This document shows positions 12,041-23,530 of a DNA stretch of 64,000 nt, piece by piece. How positions within the stretch are numbered: position 1 is the first letter of the stretch; each line of letters opens with the position of its first letter. The position numbers were made by a program, and so were the translations under genes. Location of the stretch: contig JAVTVJ010000348.1 of assembly GCA_034509425.1 (NCBI GenBank), positions 62,001 through 126,000 on the forward strand, in the 5' to 3' direction. This DNA comes from Eopsaltria australis. Taxonomy: Eukaryota; Chordata; Aves; Passeriformes; Petroicidae. A model generated the notes under the pieces. It had not been told where the DNA came from. It saw only the letters and a list, made by a program, of their open reading frames with translations, and ran no database searches.

Positions 12041-14111
12041 AGTATTTTCTCAACTTGTGTTCCGGAAATATTTACTTTTCTATATTGGGTTCATTAAAAC
12101 ATTTTGTCTTATTAAAGGGAAAGATTAAGGTGGGACAGCTAAAAGGAATTACTATAGAAGACCATTCTACATGCATTTGGTTATTTCTTTCAGTGGCTCA
12201 GATCAATATAAGAAATTATGAGCCATATTTACATGAGCTCCTTAACTTTTATTTCTAAGGCAATCCTCTGATTTAGTGAACTTCCTGTGTCATGCATACT
12301 CTGTTGGCAAAGCTTAATGGTGAGGTCTTGAGAGAAAATATTCTTCTTCCCTTCCAGTGTTCTGTGTTTACCTGCTTCTTTGATCTTTGAGACTCTTTGT
12401 CTCTCTTTCTTATTGATGTCATGTGAAGGAGAGGCAGATCAGAGAAATGTCAAAACAAGTGTTGGAAAATTGACAAAGCAGTAGATCTACTGTGGCAAGT
12501 AAATAATATTAGCTTTAATCAATAATAATATATACCAGACTCTTTCTGATGCTGTTATAATGATTTAAATGGAGGGGATATGAAGGACTGGGCTTGTGGG
12601 TAAGTAGGAGTGATGTAGTTGTTATTCACAGTTCTTTAACACCATCCAGATAGATTTGCTGGCACTATTAGCCGCCTTAGTGTTTGTACCTTCTTGTGCA
12701 GTGGATGGGTTAAGTTTAAGGATAATTTTAAGCTGTGTTAAAGAGGGATTTAAGTAATTTTTGTGGGTAAGAGAAGCAAAAAGCCATTAAACCCACCTAA
12801 AATTAATAGATAGGATGCATTCATTAAGAAATAGGAGTATATAGATACAGTCATCATTTAGGACTAATTTAACCACAAGTGGTGTATTGTGTTGGCATAT
12901 TTCCATTTCACATCATTAGTTTAACAGCTATGAAGCAGCAAGGAACACACTGTCAATTCTTCACTGCCATTACATTTTGGGGTGCAGGTCTCTTAAATCT
13001 GGATTTACACAGTTTTGCTTTCAAAAATTTTCAGACTTAAATTCTCAGCGAAGGCTATAATGAAACTGTCACTTTCTGTTTGAATTAATCCACAGATGAC
13101 ACTAAATACATTTGCATTTTAAATCTAAGTCATTTTAATGATGAAATTACTCAGTTGAAACAGTAGAATCATTTTAGAATGTCTCTCACACTGTGTTCAG
13201 AGTCACATAGGAATTTAACCTTTACAAATACCACCACACGAAGGGGGAGAAAGGTACTTTAACCACTAGAAAGAAAATCAGGAAGTCACAAAAAGCCAGT
13301 CATCCTGCAGCACTGTTTCATAATTCTTAATATTCGCCTGACAGTCAAACTTGGGTTTCATAATTGGCTTTTGTTGATAAGACTGCTATGCAGAGAAAAA
13401 GAAGACATGGGTAATTAAACAGGTGAAAGAAGCTGCTTTATTCGGTTGTCTGCAGTTTCAAGAAGTGAAATGCACACAAAAGAGAAAAACATTTTTAATC
13501 CACATACTCCTCTCTGAAATTAAGCATAATAATAATAGTAAAGAAAACCAAACCACTGAAAACCAAGATAGAGGGATTATTGTATATACAAAATACTTGA
13601 AAAATAAAATGTGATTTTTAAAGTCTATTTTCCAAGATTATGAATAGATTGTGAATTTACATTATCATATTTAGAAGAGTATATTAAACAAATAGCTAAA
13701 TGTGTAAAAAAATTAATAATTAAAGATAATGCTACATACAGGTTTTAAAGATGACAGTGACAAAACATAAATTATTATTTTTCAGTGAAGTCTATGAGGT
13801 TTAAATTTTGTTGTCTTTAGATAAACTACAATGTGCAGATTTGGAATTTGATTCAAAGACATTTCAAATTAAAAAGCATCATAACTCCTCATCAGCTTCA
13901 ATATTGCAAGAAACAGAACTGGTGCACTGTAGATCCCTCATACATAGAGAGAGGACATATTAATAGAAAAGGGAAAATATTCCTACTTCATTTTCTGTTA
14001 GCCAAGGTTCATATGATTGTAATATTATACATTGTATTCAGCAAATTTGCAAACTTCTATGTATTCTGTCATCAGAGTTTTAGTGGAGGGGTTCTCCTTG
14101 TGTCTAAAGGA

Positions 14112-14141
14112 GGGGAGGGGAAGAGGAGGGGAGGAGAGGGG
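14112..14141 (+). other. Purine-rich tract with G-quadruplex potential
   Basis: Four GGGG runs (14112-14115, 14117-14120, 14128-14131, 14138-14141) are separated by loops of 1, 7 and 6 purines. This fits the usual G3+ N1-7 rule for a putative G-quadruplex on the plus strand. The tract is also almost pure purine on one strand, so triplex DNA is possible. Confidence 0.6.
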
Positions 14142-15624
14142 AGTCTGAAGTACTTCAGGTAAAAAATCAGAAGTGGGGAGGGGGAATAAGATACATTCAG
14201 GGTACAGCTCAATAGCTGCTAGATGCAATAAGCCCTCTGGCCTTTTGCTCCAGAGTTCATAGCTGCTGCAACTTAGCTGACTTACCTGGTACTTAGTCTT
14301 CCAAAGTCTTTGCCAGACTCTGAAAAAGGTTCAGGCAAAAGATTAGTGTGCTAAATTAAGTTTTGAAAATTCAGAATCAAAATTTTGATAACTAGCTGTT
14401 ATTAATTGGGAGTTGTTAATTCCTTTCCCCCTTCTATTTGCAAAATTATCCTTCTCTGAACAATTCTATCTAATAATTATTCTGTCCATCTTGTATTTAT
14501 TGCTGTATCTAGTGGTTCTAAACCTTACAATTCTCCAATTCATTTCCAACTCACAATTGCTACCTTTTAAGTGCTATTATTCATCTAACAGTTTGGGGTA
14601 AAAAGCTCACATTTTTCTTCTGTTCCTCATGCTTCTCATATGAACTGTACCAAAATCACAAGATAGTGTAAAAGTCCCCATAATAATTGTATGTGATATT
14701 GAACAATTAACAGAAACCAAGCATTTGCATTTTAATAACATTCTAACAATCTGGTAAATGAATCCATTAATCTTTATTAGCTGGGTATCAGACACTGGAC
14801 TGTAGAGTTCACTGATGTGTATAGGTAAAAAGAGGAATGTAAGTCATGTTTGAAATAATTTTTCCAGCAAAAACTACAAGTAGTAAGCCAAGCTTGATTA
14901 CCATTATGTAAGATACTGATCTATACTCACACTAAGAAAAAAAGCAGAAACTGATAGGTTAAAATAATATGATATCTGTCACACAAAATAAGTAGCTGGA
15001 TCATCAAAATGAAACTTATACTTCCCATATACCTTATGATACTAAGGTGAAAGAAAGTTATGGAATTAGAATGTGACTGTCTTGAGGAAGAAGGTCAGAT
15101 TGCTGCTGATATATCATATAGAGTAAATCAAAGCTCAACAGAAGAATAGTATGAAGTATATACATTAGTGAGGAGATAGCTTAGTATTTTCTCCCACAGA
15201 ACTTGTTGCTGGGTTTTCATTCTCTTTTGTGCATTATAGTCACAGTTGCACAATCAGAAGTTAGTCATAAAATAACCTATTTTAAGCTGAGGTCTTTGTT
15301 TCTGCAGAGGGTAGATCTTGATGTTGTAACTTCTAAAGCTGCAATTTGACTGTGTATGTGACTGTTTGCAGTGTTTGCAATTGTGCTTATTCTTTCATTG
15401 CTGCTTAGTTCTCAATTAATCACTTCTCAGAGGAATTACAGGAGCAGCAAATTGTTTTCAGCACCTCTGCACTACCCAAGGAAAGCAACTTTAGTCCCAT
15501 TTCTTCCCTGATACTGAGATGAAACCTGAATAAACAGGGAACAACAGAAAACTACAACCTAAGCTATTAAACTCCCTAAGTATCCTAACTGGTAGTGGTT
15601 TTCTAATAGCACATTATACGTGAA

Positions 15625-16400
15625 TCTTGACAGGCTTGAGAGGTGGGCCCATGGGAACATCATGAAGTGTGAATTCCTGCAGCTGGAATGGGACAGTCCT
15701 GAGTACAAATACAGGCTGTGCAGAGAATGGACTGACAGCAGGCCTGAGGAGAAGGACTCAGGGTGGTGCTGGCAAGATTGATGTGACCCAAAAATGTGCA
15801 CTTGCAGCCCAGAAAGCCAAATGTATTCTGATCTGGATCAGAGGAGCCATAACCAAATGTCAGGGAGGTGATTCTACCCTTCTACTCCATTCTCAGGAGA
15901 TCCCATATGGAGTGCTGGGATCAGCTCTGGGACTACAAATATAAGGACTTGGACCTGTTGCAGTGAGCACAATGGAGGGCTGAAAAGATGGTCAGAGGGC
16001 TGGAGCACTTCCATGAGGACAGCGTGAAAGAGATGAAGTTGTTCAGCTTGGAGAAGAGAAGGCCCTGGGGAGACATCTTTTCAGCCTTCCAGTACCTAAA
16101 GGGGCCTCAAGTAAGCTGGAAAAGGACTTTTTAGAAGTACATGTACTGACACAACAAAGGGGAGTGTTTAAACTTGAAAGAGGGTAGGTTTAAATTAGAC
16201 ATGTGGAAGACATTCTTTGCTGCAAGGGGGGCAAGGCAGGGGAACAGGTTGTCTGGAGAAGTTGTTATTGTCCTATCCCTGGAAATGTTCACGGTCATGT
16301 TGGATGGGCCCTTGAACAAGCTGGTCTAGTGAAGATGTCCCTGCCACAGAACCTGATGTTATTTAAGATCCCTTCCAACCTAAGCCATTCTATGATTTTA
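15625..16400 (+). mobile_element. CR1 LINE, 5'-truncated copy with intact 3' end
   Basis: The segment follows the last ~800 bp of an avian CR1 element on the plus strand. It starts within the reverse-transcriptase ORF2 C-terminal region (CTTGACAGGCTTGAGAGG block), passes CGATTC-like and CAGAGGGCTGGAGCACTTCC blocks near 15996, and ends at the CR1 terminal motif CCATTCTATGATTTTAT (about 16384-16400). A translated word CALAAQKAK near 15800 is typical of CR1 ORF2. Frameshifts and stop codons break the frame, so this is a dead copy. The 5' truncation is usual for CR1. The reverse-transcriptase catalytic core is absent because it lies further 5'. Confidence 0.92.
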
Positions 16401-19400
16401 TAAAGTTAAGACTTTTTTTTTTTTTAAATTATGTGCATCACTGTGCAACCCTTTTGAATTTCATCTGCCTCCTCACTTCCGAATAATATATTTTTAGGGT
16501 CTTCCTTCAGTTTTTCGCACCTGGTTCTCATTCTTCATACCCTGCATAATTCATTCATCAATACTTTTTTTGACATTGCTAGTGACTCATTGTTTTCAGG
16601 TTATCTAGAAGTTATTTGATACAATACACCACATGTCACAGGACATACCTCTGGGAAGGCCAATAGTGACTTCATCCACTGAAAGAAAAGGCTATTTGTT
16701 CCTAAGACTGGTTCCTCTCTTTTTATGGATTATTTCTCCCACTAAAGCACTTCTGCTATTTTCCCGTGATTGCCTATGAATACTTGAGTCCCTTCAAAAA
16801 TGAGCCACATAATAAGCTTTAAAACTAAAGTTTAACTTAAAACCAATTCATATGTTACTAGCCTGTAAATAGTAACAGGAGAATAACAAGAGAATAAAGC
16901 ATAGAATATGTTATTTTCTTGCAGGTTTTAGCATGGTTTCCTTTTTTTTTTTATAAGAGAAAGAATGGGAAAGGTAAAGTTCCCTTTATCATTATTTTTC
17001 TTCCTTATGTTGGTTATTGCTATCCCTTCCAAAACAATTACTGCTAAATTATATTTTTAACTTTTATATCCTTTACACCCAAAAGTCATGGTTGTGGGCA
17101 CATTAAGCAAAATATTATGCTCTGGCCTAAAAGACTGAATACTGGGATGAATACCTATATGCATTGTTACTTTAAAAAAAGAGGCACCAAAAATGGAATT
17201 TATCTGAAATTTTGGGTTGAAGCAGAATTGGGAAATTTGTCTCTTTATAGAATCTCATCAATCACAGCCTTCCTATTTATACCTTCTCTCTTATAGAACT
17301 GAGCATTATATGACATAATGATGTCATAATAATATTGGGTGTCACTTCAGTTTTATAATGCAGAAGTAAACCGTAAATATTTTGAAGAGAAAGCAAGAAA
17401 TACAGTGAAAAGTGCAATTTCTTTGTTATTGGATGATAATATTGTATTACATACACAATCTGCCCAGGGCAAATTACTTTGAATATATTATTTTCAAAGA
17501 AAACATAATGTCTTGCATCATGAAAACTATCATGAAATCTGAAGTGAAATTGAAAATACTTACAAGTACCTCATTTCAGTTTTCACAGATTATGCACAGT
17601 ACAATATTATGAGGAATTTCCATGCAGGTGGAAATTTAATTTAACTCAATGCATGCCATTCTCCAGTGTCTTTTCTGATACAGTATTTCAGCATTTGGTA
17701 CTGTGTTTATTGAATCATTATACAATTTCCTCGGGTAGCTCTATGGCACTGTTAGTGAAAGGTCAGCAAGAATGATTCTGATGCTGTCTTTTTAGACTAC
17801 CAGAATGGATGCCATGGCAATTCATACCAGCTGCTGGGCTGTGCCACTGGCCTGTGACAGAGTCACAGTGAGGTTGTTTTTATTCGTTACTATTCCCGTT
17901 GCAATTTTTCTACATACTTCATCCCTCTCCTAGCTTCCTATGTCTGTTCTCAGTAATACTTAATTTCTTGCCATGCTCCTCAGAAGCATGCTGATTTTTA
18001 CATCCATCCATCTTGAATATGTCCAAAAGGTGAGACATTAAACAAATGAGAAATGATTATGAAAGCACAATTTCCAGAAAGGTTGACCTTTCCAAGAATT
18101 GTCATGGTCATTCAGAAAAAGTTTCAGTAGATGTGACTGTCCTCTCAAATGTTTATTTCCTTTCTGAAGCATTTTTTACTTGTAATTGCTTCAAAGGTAC
18201 TTAAAATTCAAACAGACAAGGGATGGGATCCTGCCTTTCTCCAGTTCTGCACTGTGTGTGAAAGAACTCAACAAGAATCAGTTTAATACATTATGTATGA
18301 GAAAATGTAGCAAAGTGGAAATTAGTGTACATAGTAGGAACATTTGAAAATTAAAACACCTGGCCATTTTAATGAATAGGACTTTACATAGCTGTATTGG
18401 GAAAAGATGTATTAAACAGAATATATTTTTAATAATCAAGTACAAAGGCATTTTTTAAGTGGGAATATAGGGTGATATGTTTGTATCTATTTTTTTGGTG
18501 GAATACTCTGTGGTCACATGGCTCTGTAGAAAATCCTGTCCCTGCTCAGGAGTAAAGAAATATTTTTTTGAAGAGAAAAATTACTTTCATGTTTAATGGT
18601 GACAGTTTTCTCAGGTAGAGGTTTTGTCATGGAAACTTGAAACTTTTGAGATATTTAATACTGAAACAAGTCAGTGTTTCAATATGCTATAGATATAATG
18701 AAGTCTTTTAGCAAACCAGGAGGATAAAATACATGTAATTTATCATACCTCTACAGTTCATCCCAACAGTGATTTCTGAAATTTTGTAAAAATATAGAAA
18801 TACATTTTCCACACATTTTACAGGGCTTTTAATGCACCTTTCCTGAAAGCAAATAGGGAAATGCAAATATTTGAGAAACATACAAGAATGTTTCATTTAA
18901 GTATAGCTGCAAATTAAGAACAGTTCCAAAACAGGGTATCTTACAATGAATAGTTAAGAAGATTTCATGATGATACTTCCCCTGTAGAATTTCTGTGGTT
19001 ATATTGTCAGTAGTTTGTGAAGGGGCAGCATCTTCTTATCAAATTATTTCTTGAAGTCTGTAATTGTTTGAAGCCATGGTTATGATCTTTTGATCATGAG
19101 ATCATAGCCATTTAATTTTAGAAAGCAATTTGTGGTCCTCATTTTCAATTTTGGCATAAAATTTTATGCTGATTTGTTTTTTAACTTTTTTATTTTCATT
19201 TTAATTTCCTAGTTTTCTGACCTTGTAGTCAGTAACATAAGTATTGTAGTAAAATATGTAAAAAATCAAATCACTGCTGAATATATTTAATTTTTATTAC
19301 AAAGAAGGGGATACTTATCTTAGAGACTTTAACTACTTTCTGAAAATCCATTAGCCTGTAATATTGCATAAAATGAAAATACATTTAAAATTAGCACTCC

Positions 19401-22400
19401 ATTTCAGGTTACATCAGTGTGTTTCCTTGGGAATGTGTGGGGTTAAAAACATACCGGTGTAGCTAACTGTTCTTCAAGAAACTTTGGCAGTATTTGTCAA
19501 AAATATCTGTTGAAAAACACCACCCGTTTCTTCCATGCAGTCAAAACTCTCAGCAACATTTGCACTGATTTTGATTGCCCTTTTAAATGTTTGTGGACTG
19601 AGATTGAATCTGGGCCATATCACCTGGAAAGGGTTTGCATGATAATGAAGCAGTAGCTGAAGGAGTTTGATTATAATAAAAGTTGAAATTCATCCATACT
19701 ACATCCTTATTATCACAGACACTACTGAGATCTGACTTACAATATTCTTTAGAACTCAAGTGTACCTGCTAAATGTTATATTCATTACAAACTGCATATT
19801 ACTAATTTAATTTGAAGGAGGACTGATTTCAGTTATGATACCAACAGCTGCGAATGTAAAAGTACAGAGATGACTACCTCCATTATCATAAAAATTCATA
19901 GAAGGTGGGTTAAGCAGTTCCCATTTTCATTACATGTTTTCCTATTGCAATCAGAATACTGTTAGACTTGATGAAAATGTGATATAGTAATGAGCCTTAA
20001 ACTGCCCTAGAATTTTTTATTTTAAGGTGCCCACTAAAATATTACAAAATTGATTACTTTCTTTGTATTCCTTTTATTTTTTGAGACAGAAAATCCAGAA
20101 AAAGTCCAAAACTTCTTTAAATTGTCCAGTGTATAGGTCAAATGGTTCATCCTAATAGTCATTGGTGGAAATATATATATATATTGTTTTCATGCACATT
20201 CCCTGCAAAGTTCAGGTGACTGTCAGAGTGTTCTATTCTGTCTGCATTGGTAGCTGTTTTACTCATTTTAATGTTGAAAAGGACTTGTTTCACCAGTGGT
20301 CATTTGTATTTACAGACTGATTCATTAAGTTGGAAAACAAGAGGAGAAAGCTCTCTATTTCTTTTTGAAAGAGAAAAGAGCTGTGTTATGGCAAAATTCT
20401 TGATTCCTTTCACACTCAGCAAAAGCATCTCACGTCAGTTTCATCCACACCATAAAATTTTGATTTTAGCCATTCCCATAACATTGCTCTCCTCATTTTC
20501 CCACTTGCATTAAACTGTTTAAATGGCCAGGGATCAAATCACTGTCTCCATGTCTATAATGCTAAACTGACCATGCTCAGGATAGTTACCCAGTGCTGCT
20601 GTCATCTGGCGTGGAATGGCTGTCATCCACACTGCCAAGCTCTCTGCTGGGAACGGTCCCTATCTGTGACAGCTCTTGAGGCACAACCAGAAATGGTCTG
20701 AGAGAGTGCTAGCTTGTTCAGGATGAAATCATGACTGAGACTGTTGAAACACTTTGAACATACACACACACATAAAAGTAGCAAAAAAAATATTTGTGGC
20801 TATCCTGGCAGTGTTTAATTTGTGGATGTGGACATAGTAAAATAGAGTTGATGCCTATGACACTGAACTTTACTGTCCCTTGATCCCAAACTGAACCTTG
20901 CAGCCAACAGTTTTCCTGAAAGATGGTTGCCAATAAGGCAAAAGTGTCAAGTACCTGAAAAAAGAAATGCTGAAGAGAGAAACATCAAGTCCTGAGGACA
21001 GAAAACATGTGCATTCACTGCTGTAGGTCTCTGCCTCATTGCTTCCTCCTAGAACTAGATATCATTATCTTCCAAAGACAGCCCCTTCTTCCCATTTATA
21101 AAACATGGAAGCAGCAAGAGTGAAAATGAGCTGCTCTTTAACCCCTATGTGTCCTGTTTCATCATGCAGCAAAACTTTACCCTACACCAGTGATTTCAGA
21201 GCCCTATCCTCAACTAAGGCAGATCAAAACACATGCCCATCTTTTAATTAAGCAGAGTAGATACCTGGGTTTAAAACAGAAATGCATGGGCACAGGGTTC
21301 TTGACCAAATTCTGCAGAAAGTAATCCAAATATAACTGAGAGGAAAGAGAAACCTGTCATGATTTTCACATACAGAGAAGAGGGAAGTCTGATACCTTGG
21401 TTTCATCCTTTTTTATAACCAAAAGATACAGGAACTGAACATTTTAAGCTCTGTAAAATTTTTAACTTAGGGAAGCAAGACAAATTTGCAAAATATCCTT
21501 ACTTAGTAGAAGATAATCTTACTTTCACAACATACACAGATACAGGATGATATACTGTAACTACAATAATGTTACATTGCTTTCAAATGTTCATGCCCTG
21601 TTAATGAGAGCTAAAGATATTCAGTGTGGGATGTCATTATGTTAACTACTGTTGAATGTCTATCAACTCTTCTGCTCTGGAAACCAAATGAGCTATTCCT
21701 CATGCGAGTTTAGTCTTCCTACCCAGAATATCTCTTGCCTGAGACCTCTGCCTCCTTAAGGGAAAGGACAGAGACACTCTCACAGAGCAGTTCCTGTTGT
21801 GTTTCTCATCCAAGCTGGTCAAAAACCTCACTTGGCTACAAACCAGAGCACTGTCAATTAAGCCATTTCTTTGATTTTATCCTATTATGCTAAGGATTAA
21901 CCAAAATGGAGTGACATATTAAATCAGAATTATTGTTATATTAACTATACAACCAAGTTTTAGAGAAGAGGACACTATTTCACAATATCTGAATAAACCC
22001 TCTCCAGTGTATCCTACTCAGGCCTTCAGCAAGGAATTAGAGCCAATGACAACTGTGAAGTCCATTTTCCTCAACCCTTACAACTTTGTCCTTAGTGCTA
22101 CACTTGTTGCCTCACTAGAATTTAAGAGCCAGTTGTTAGAGTGAACAAGTAGTGTCAGGCTACACAGTCACTGACTGTATGATGGTACAGATTGCTGAAA
22201 ATCTGTGGTAAAATAATAATCAGCTTCCACACTTCAGAGCTTCTACAGTATTACACATCAACTGAGAGAAGAATTAGCTGATAAAGACAAAGAATCAGCA
22301 GTTCTTCAGTCTAGTCTGTTTGTTTGTCCCTTAAGGCAATTTCTTTAGACCTTTTTCTTACCTTTATTTGCTTCACTTCTTGAGTCAAAACAATCAAGAT

Positions 22401-22789
22401 TTTTCATCTTACTTTCTGTCTTCTGTCTCCCTGAGAAGAGGAGTGGTAGAGGGAATTTGTGGACACCTGGCATCCAGCCAAGGTTATCTCATGTACAACA
22501 AGTCAGCAACTCTTACAAGGTCTATAGATTAATTCTTAGAAAACACTCTGAAAACGTACAGTGCTTAAATTTCTGACTGTCTTGAGATTCAGTGATAAAA
22601 TATGAAACACTATTCTCAGAAAGATTTATTTAGAACTCTTAAAAAAACAAACAAACAAAAAACCCCAATGACAACCCCCCAGCCAAGTGGATGTGTCCTT
22701 AGAAACCTCAGGGGGAGAAGACTTAGAAAAGGAGAAAGATAACTGGTGGAGAAAGTTCCAAGGAGATAGGAAACCCCTGGAAAGTGAAG
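16401..22789. other. AT-rich noncoding DNA, no gene recognised
   Basis: No domain-bearing frame or RNA gene was recognised. Small structures present are an 8-bp inverted repeat at 17309-17328 (TATGACAT with ATGTCATA), another at 19081-19106 (TATGATCT with AGATCATA), a TA run near 20170-20184 and an A/C-rich stretch near 22642-22668. Homopolymer T runs occur at about 16414-16425 and 16941-16951. Confidence 0.6.
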
Positions 22790-23245
22790 TGACCATGGTT
22801 TAACCCAGGACAAACCAGAGTAGCCATTGCTGGTGTTCATCATCTCCTCCCTCCCCCCAAGAGCCTTTGCTCTATTCCCTGTTATCTCCTGGGCCCCGTC
22901 CCTTCCCCATCCCATAGGACCAAGTAACCCTGGACCTTCCCTATCCTCCCCCAGATCCCCTGGTGATTGGTGGTACGTGATAACTCTTAAGGCTGTGTCT
23001 GAGGGCCCCTCGGCCTCTTGGACCCTGCCTCTCCTCTGTGTGAAGACCTTGCAATAAAGCCACTCAGAATTACAGGCATTCCAAGAGCCCTCTCGTTATT
23101 CATCTTCAGCTGATAGCTAAACTGGACCGTTCCTGCACCACACCGCAGGCCGCAGTTTCTCTGGCTAAGTGTTTACGGGATGCTGCCAGAATGCCCTGGG
23201 GACAGGGGCTGGAAATACAGCCAGCTGGAATCTGTCGTGGCAACG
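22790..23245 (+). mobile_element. Probable endogenous-retrovirus solo LTR
   Basis: A GC-elevated block starts near a TG dinucleotide (TGACCATGGTTTAACCC at 22790). It contains a GATTGG (inverted CCAAT) motif near 22966 and a retroviral R-like stretch in which CTCTGTGTGAAGACC is followed by an AATAAA polyadenylation signal at 23053-23058. The order (CCAAT-type motif, then AATAAA, then ~190 bp resembling U5) supports the plus strand. There is no coding sequence nearby, so it would be a solo LTR. The right boundary is uncertain, and an A/C-rich low-complexity stretch (23274-23345) follows it. Family not assigned. Confidence 0.5.
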
Positions 23246-23389
23246 CCAGGCTGGACAGAAAAACCAGCAAGCTATACCCCCCCACAAAAAAAAAATCCTC
23301 CAAAAATCCCAAAAACTAGAAGAACCCCAAACTGAAAACTCCCACAAATTCAAAACAGAATATAAAGGTCTGGAACCTAACATCAGACC

Positions 23390-23530
23390 CTGAGATCTGC
23401 TCAGCTGGTCAGAGCATGGTGCTGATAACACCAAGGTTGTGGGTTCAATCCTGTATGGGCCATTCACTTAAGAGTTGGACTTGATGATCCTTGTTGGTCC
23501 CTTTCAACTCAGAATATTCTGTGATCTGAT
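23390..23530 (+). mobile_element. tRNA-Ile-derived SINE with CR1-type tail (TguSINE1/PittSINE type)
   Basis: The first 73 nt (23390-23462) resemble tRNA-Ile: an A-box-like CTGCTCAGCTGG at 23397-23408, an anticodon-loop-like CTGATAA at 23422-23428, a B-box-like GGTTCAATCCT at 23442-23452 and the 3' acceptor-like GGGCCA. The head is followed without a break by a CR1 3' tail (TTGGACTTGATGATCC ... CCTTTCAACTCAG) that ends in ATTCTGTGATCTGAT, the degenerate CR1 terminal repeat. A tRNA head joined to a LINE tail is the structure of a SINE mobilised by that LINE. From established knowledge, tRNA-Ile/CR1 SINEs are described from passerine birds, so this is the best lineage marker in the window. It is not a functional tRNA gene: the acceptor and D arms are degraded. 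Confidence 0.85.

Larger units (their letters stand above)
6155..15624. other. Noncoding DNA with a few structured elements
   Basis: No gene is recognised. All open frames are short and without domain signatures. The stretch contains the hairpins at 7169-7250 and 9171-9199, a CTTG-type tract at 11269-11302, the GC-elevated island near 11530-12040 and the G-rich tract at 14112-14141, each listed separately. The rest is AT-rich with A/T homopolymer runs (for example 6596-6617). Confidence 0.6.

Noticed and set aside
15669..15944. Open frame of 91 codons
   Set aside because: It is a broken remnant of CR1 ORF2, not a gene.
21090..21130. Second MIR-like stretch (CCCATTTATAAAACATGG)
   Set aside because: Only a short word is similar, and the neighbouring MIR blocks are absent.
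23390..23462. tRNA-Ile gene
   Set aside because: The body resembles tRNA-Ile but the acceptor and D arms are mismatched, and a CR1 tail follows directly. It is a SINE head.
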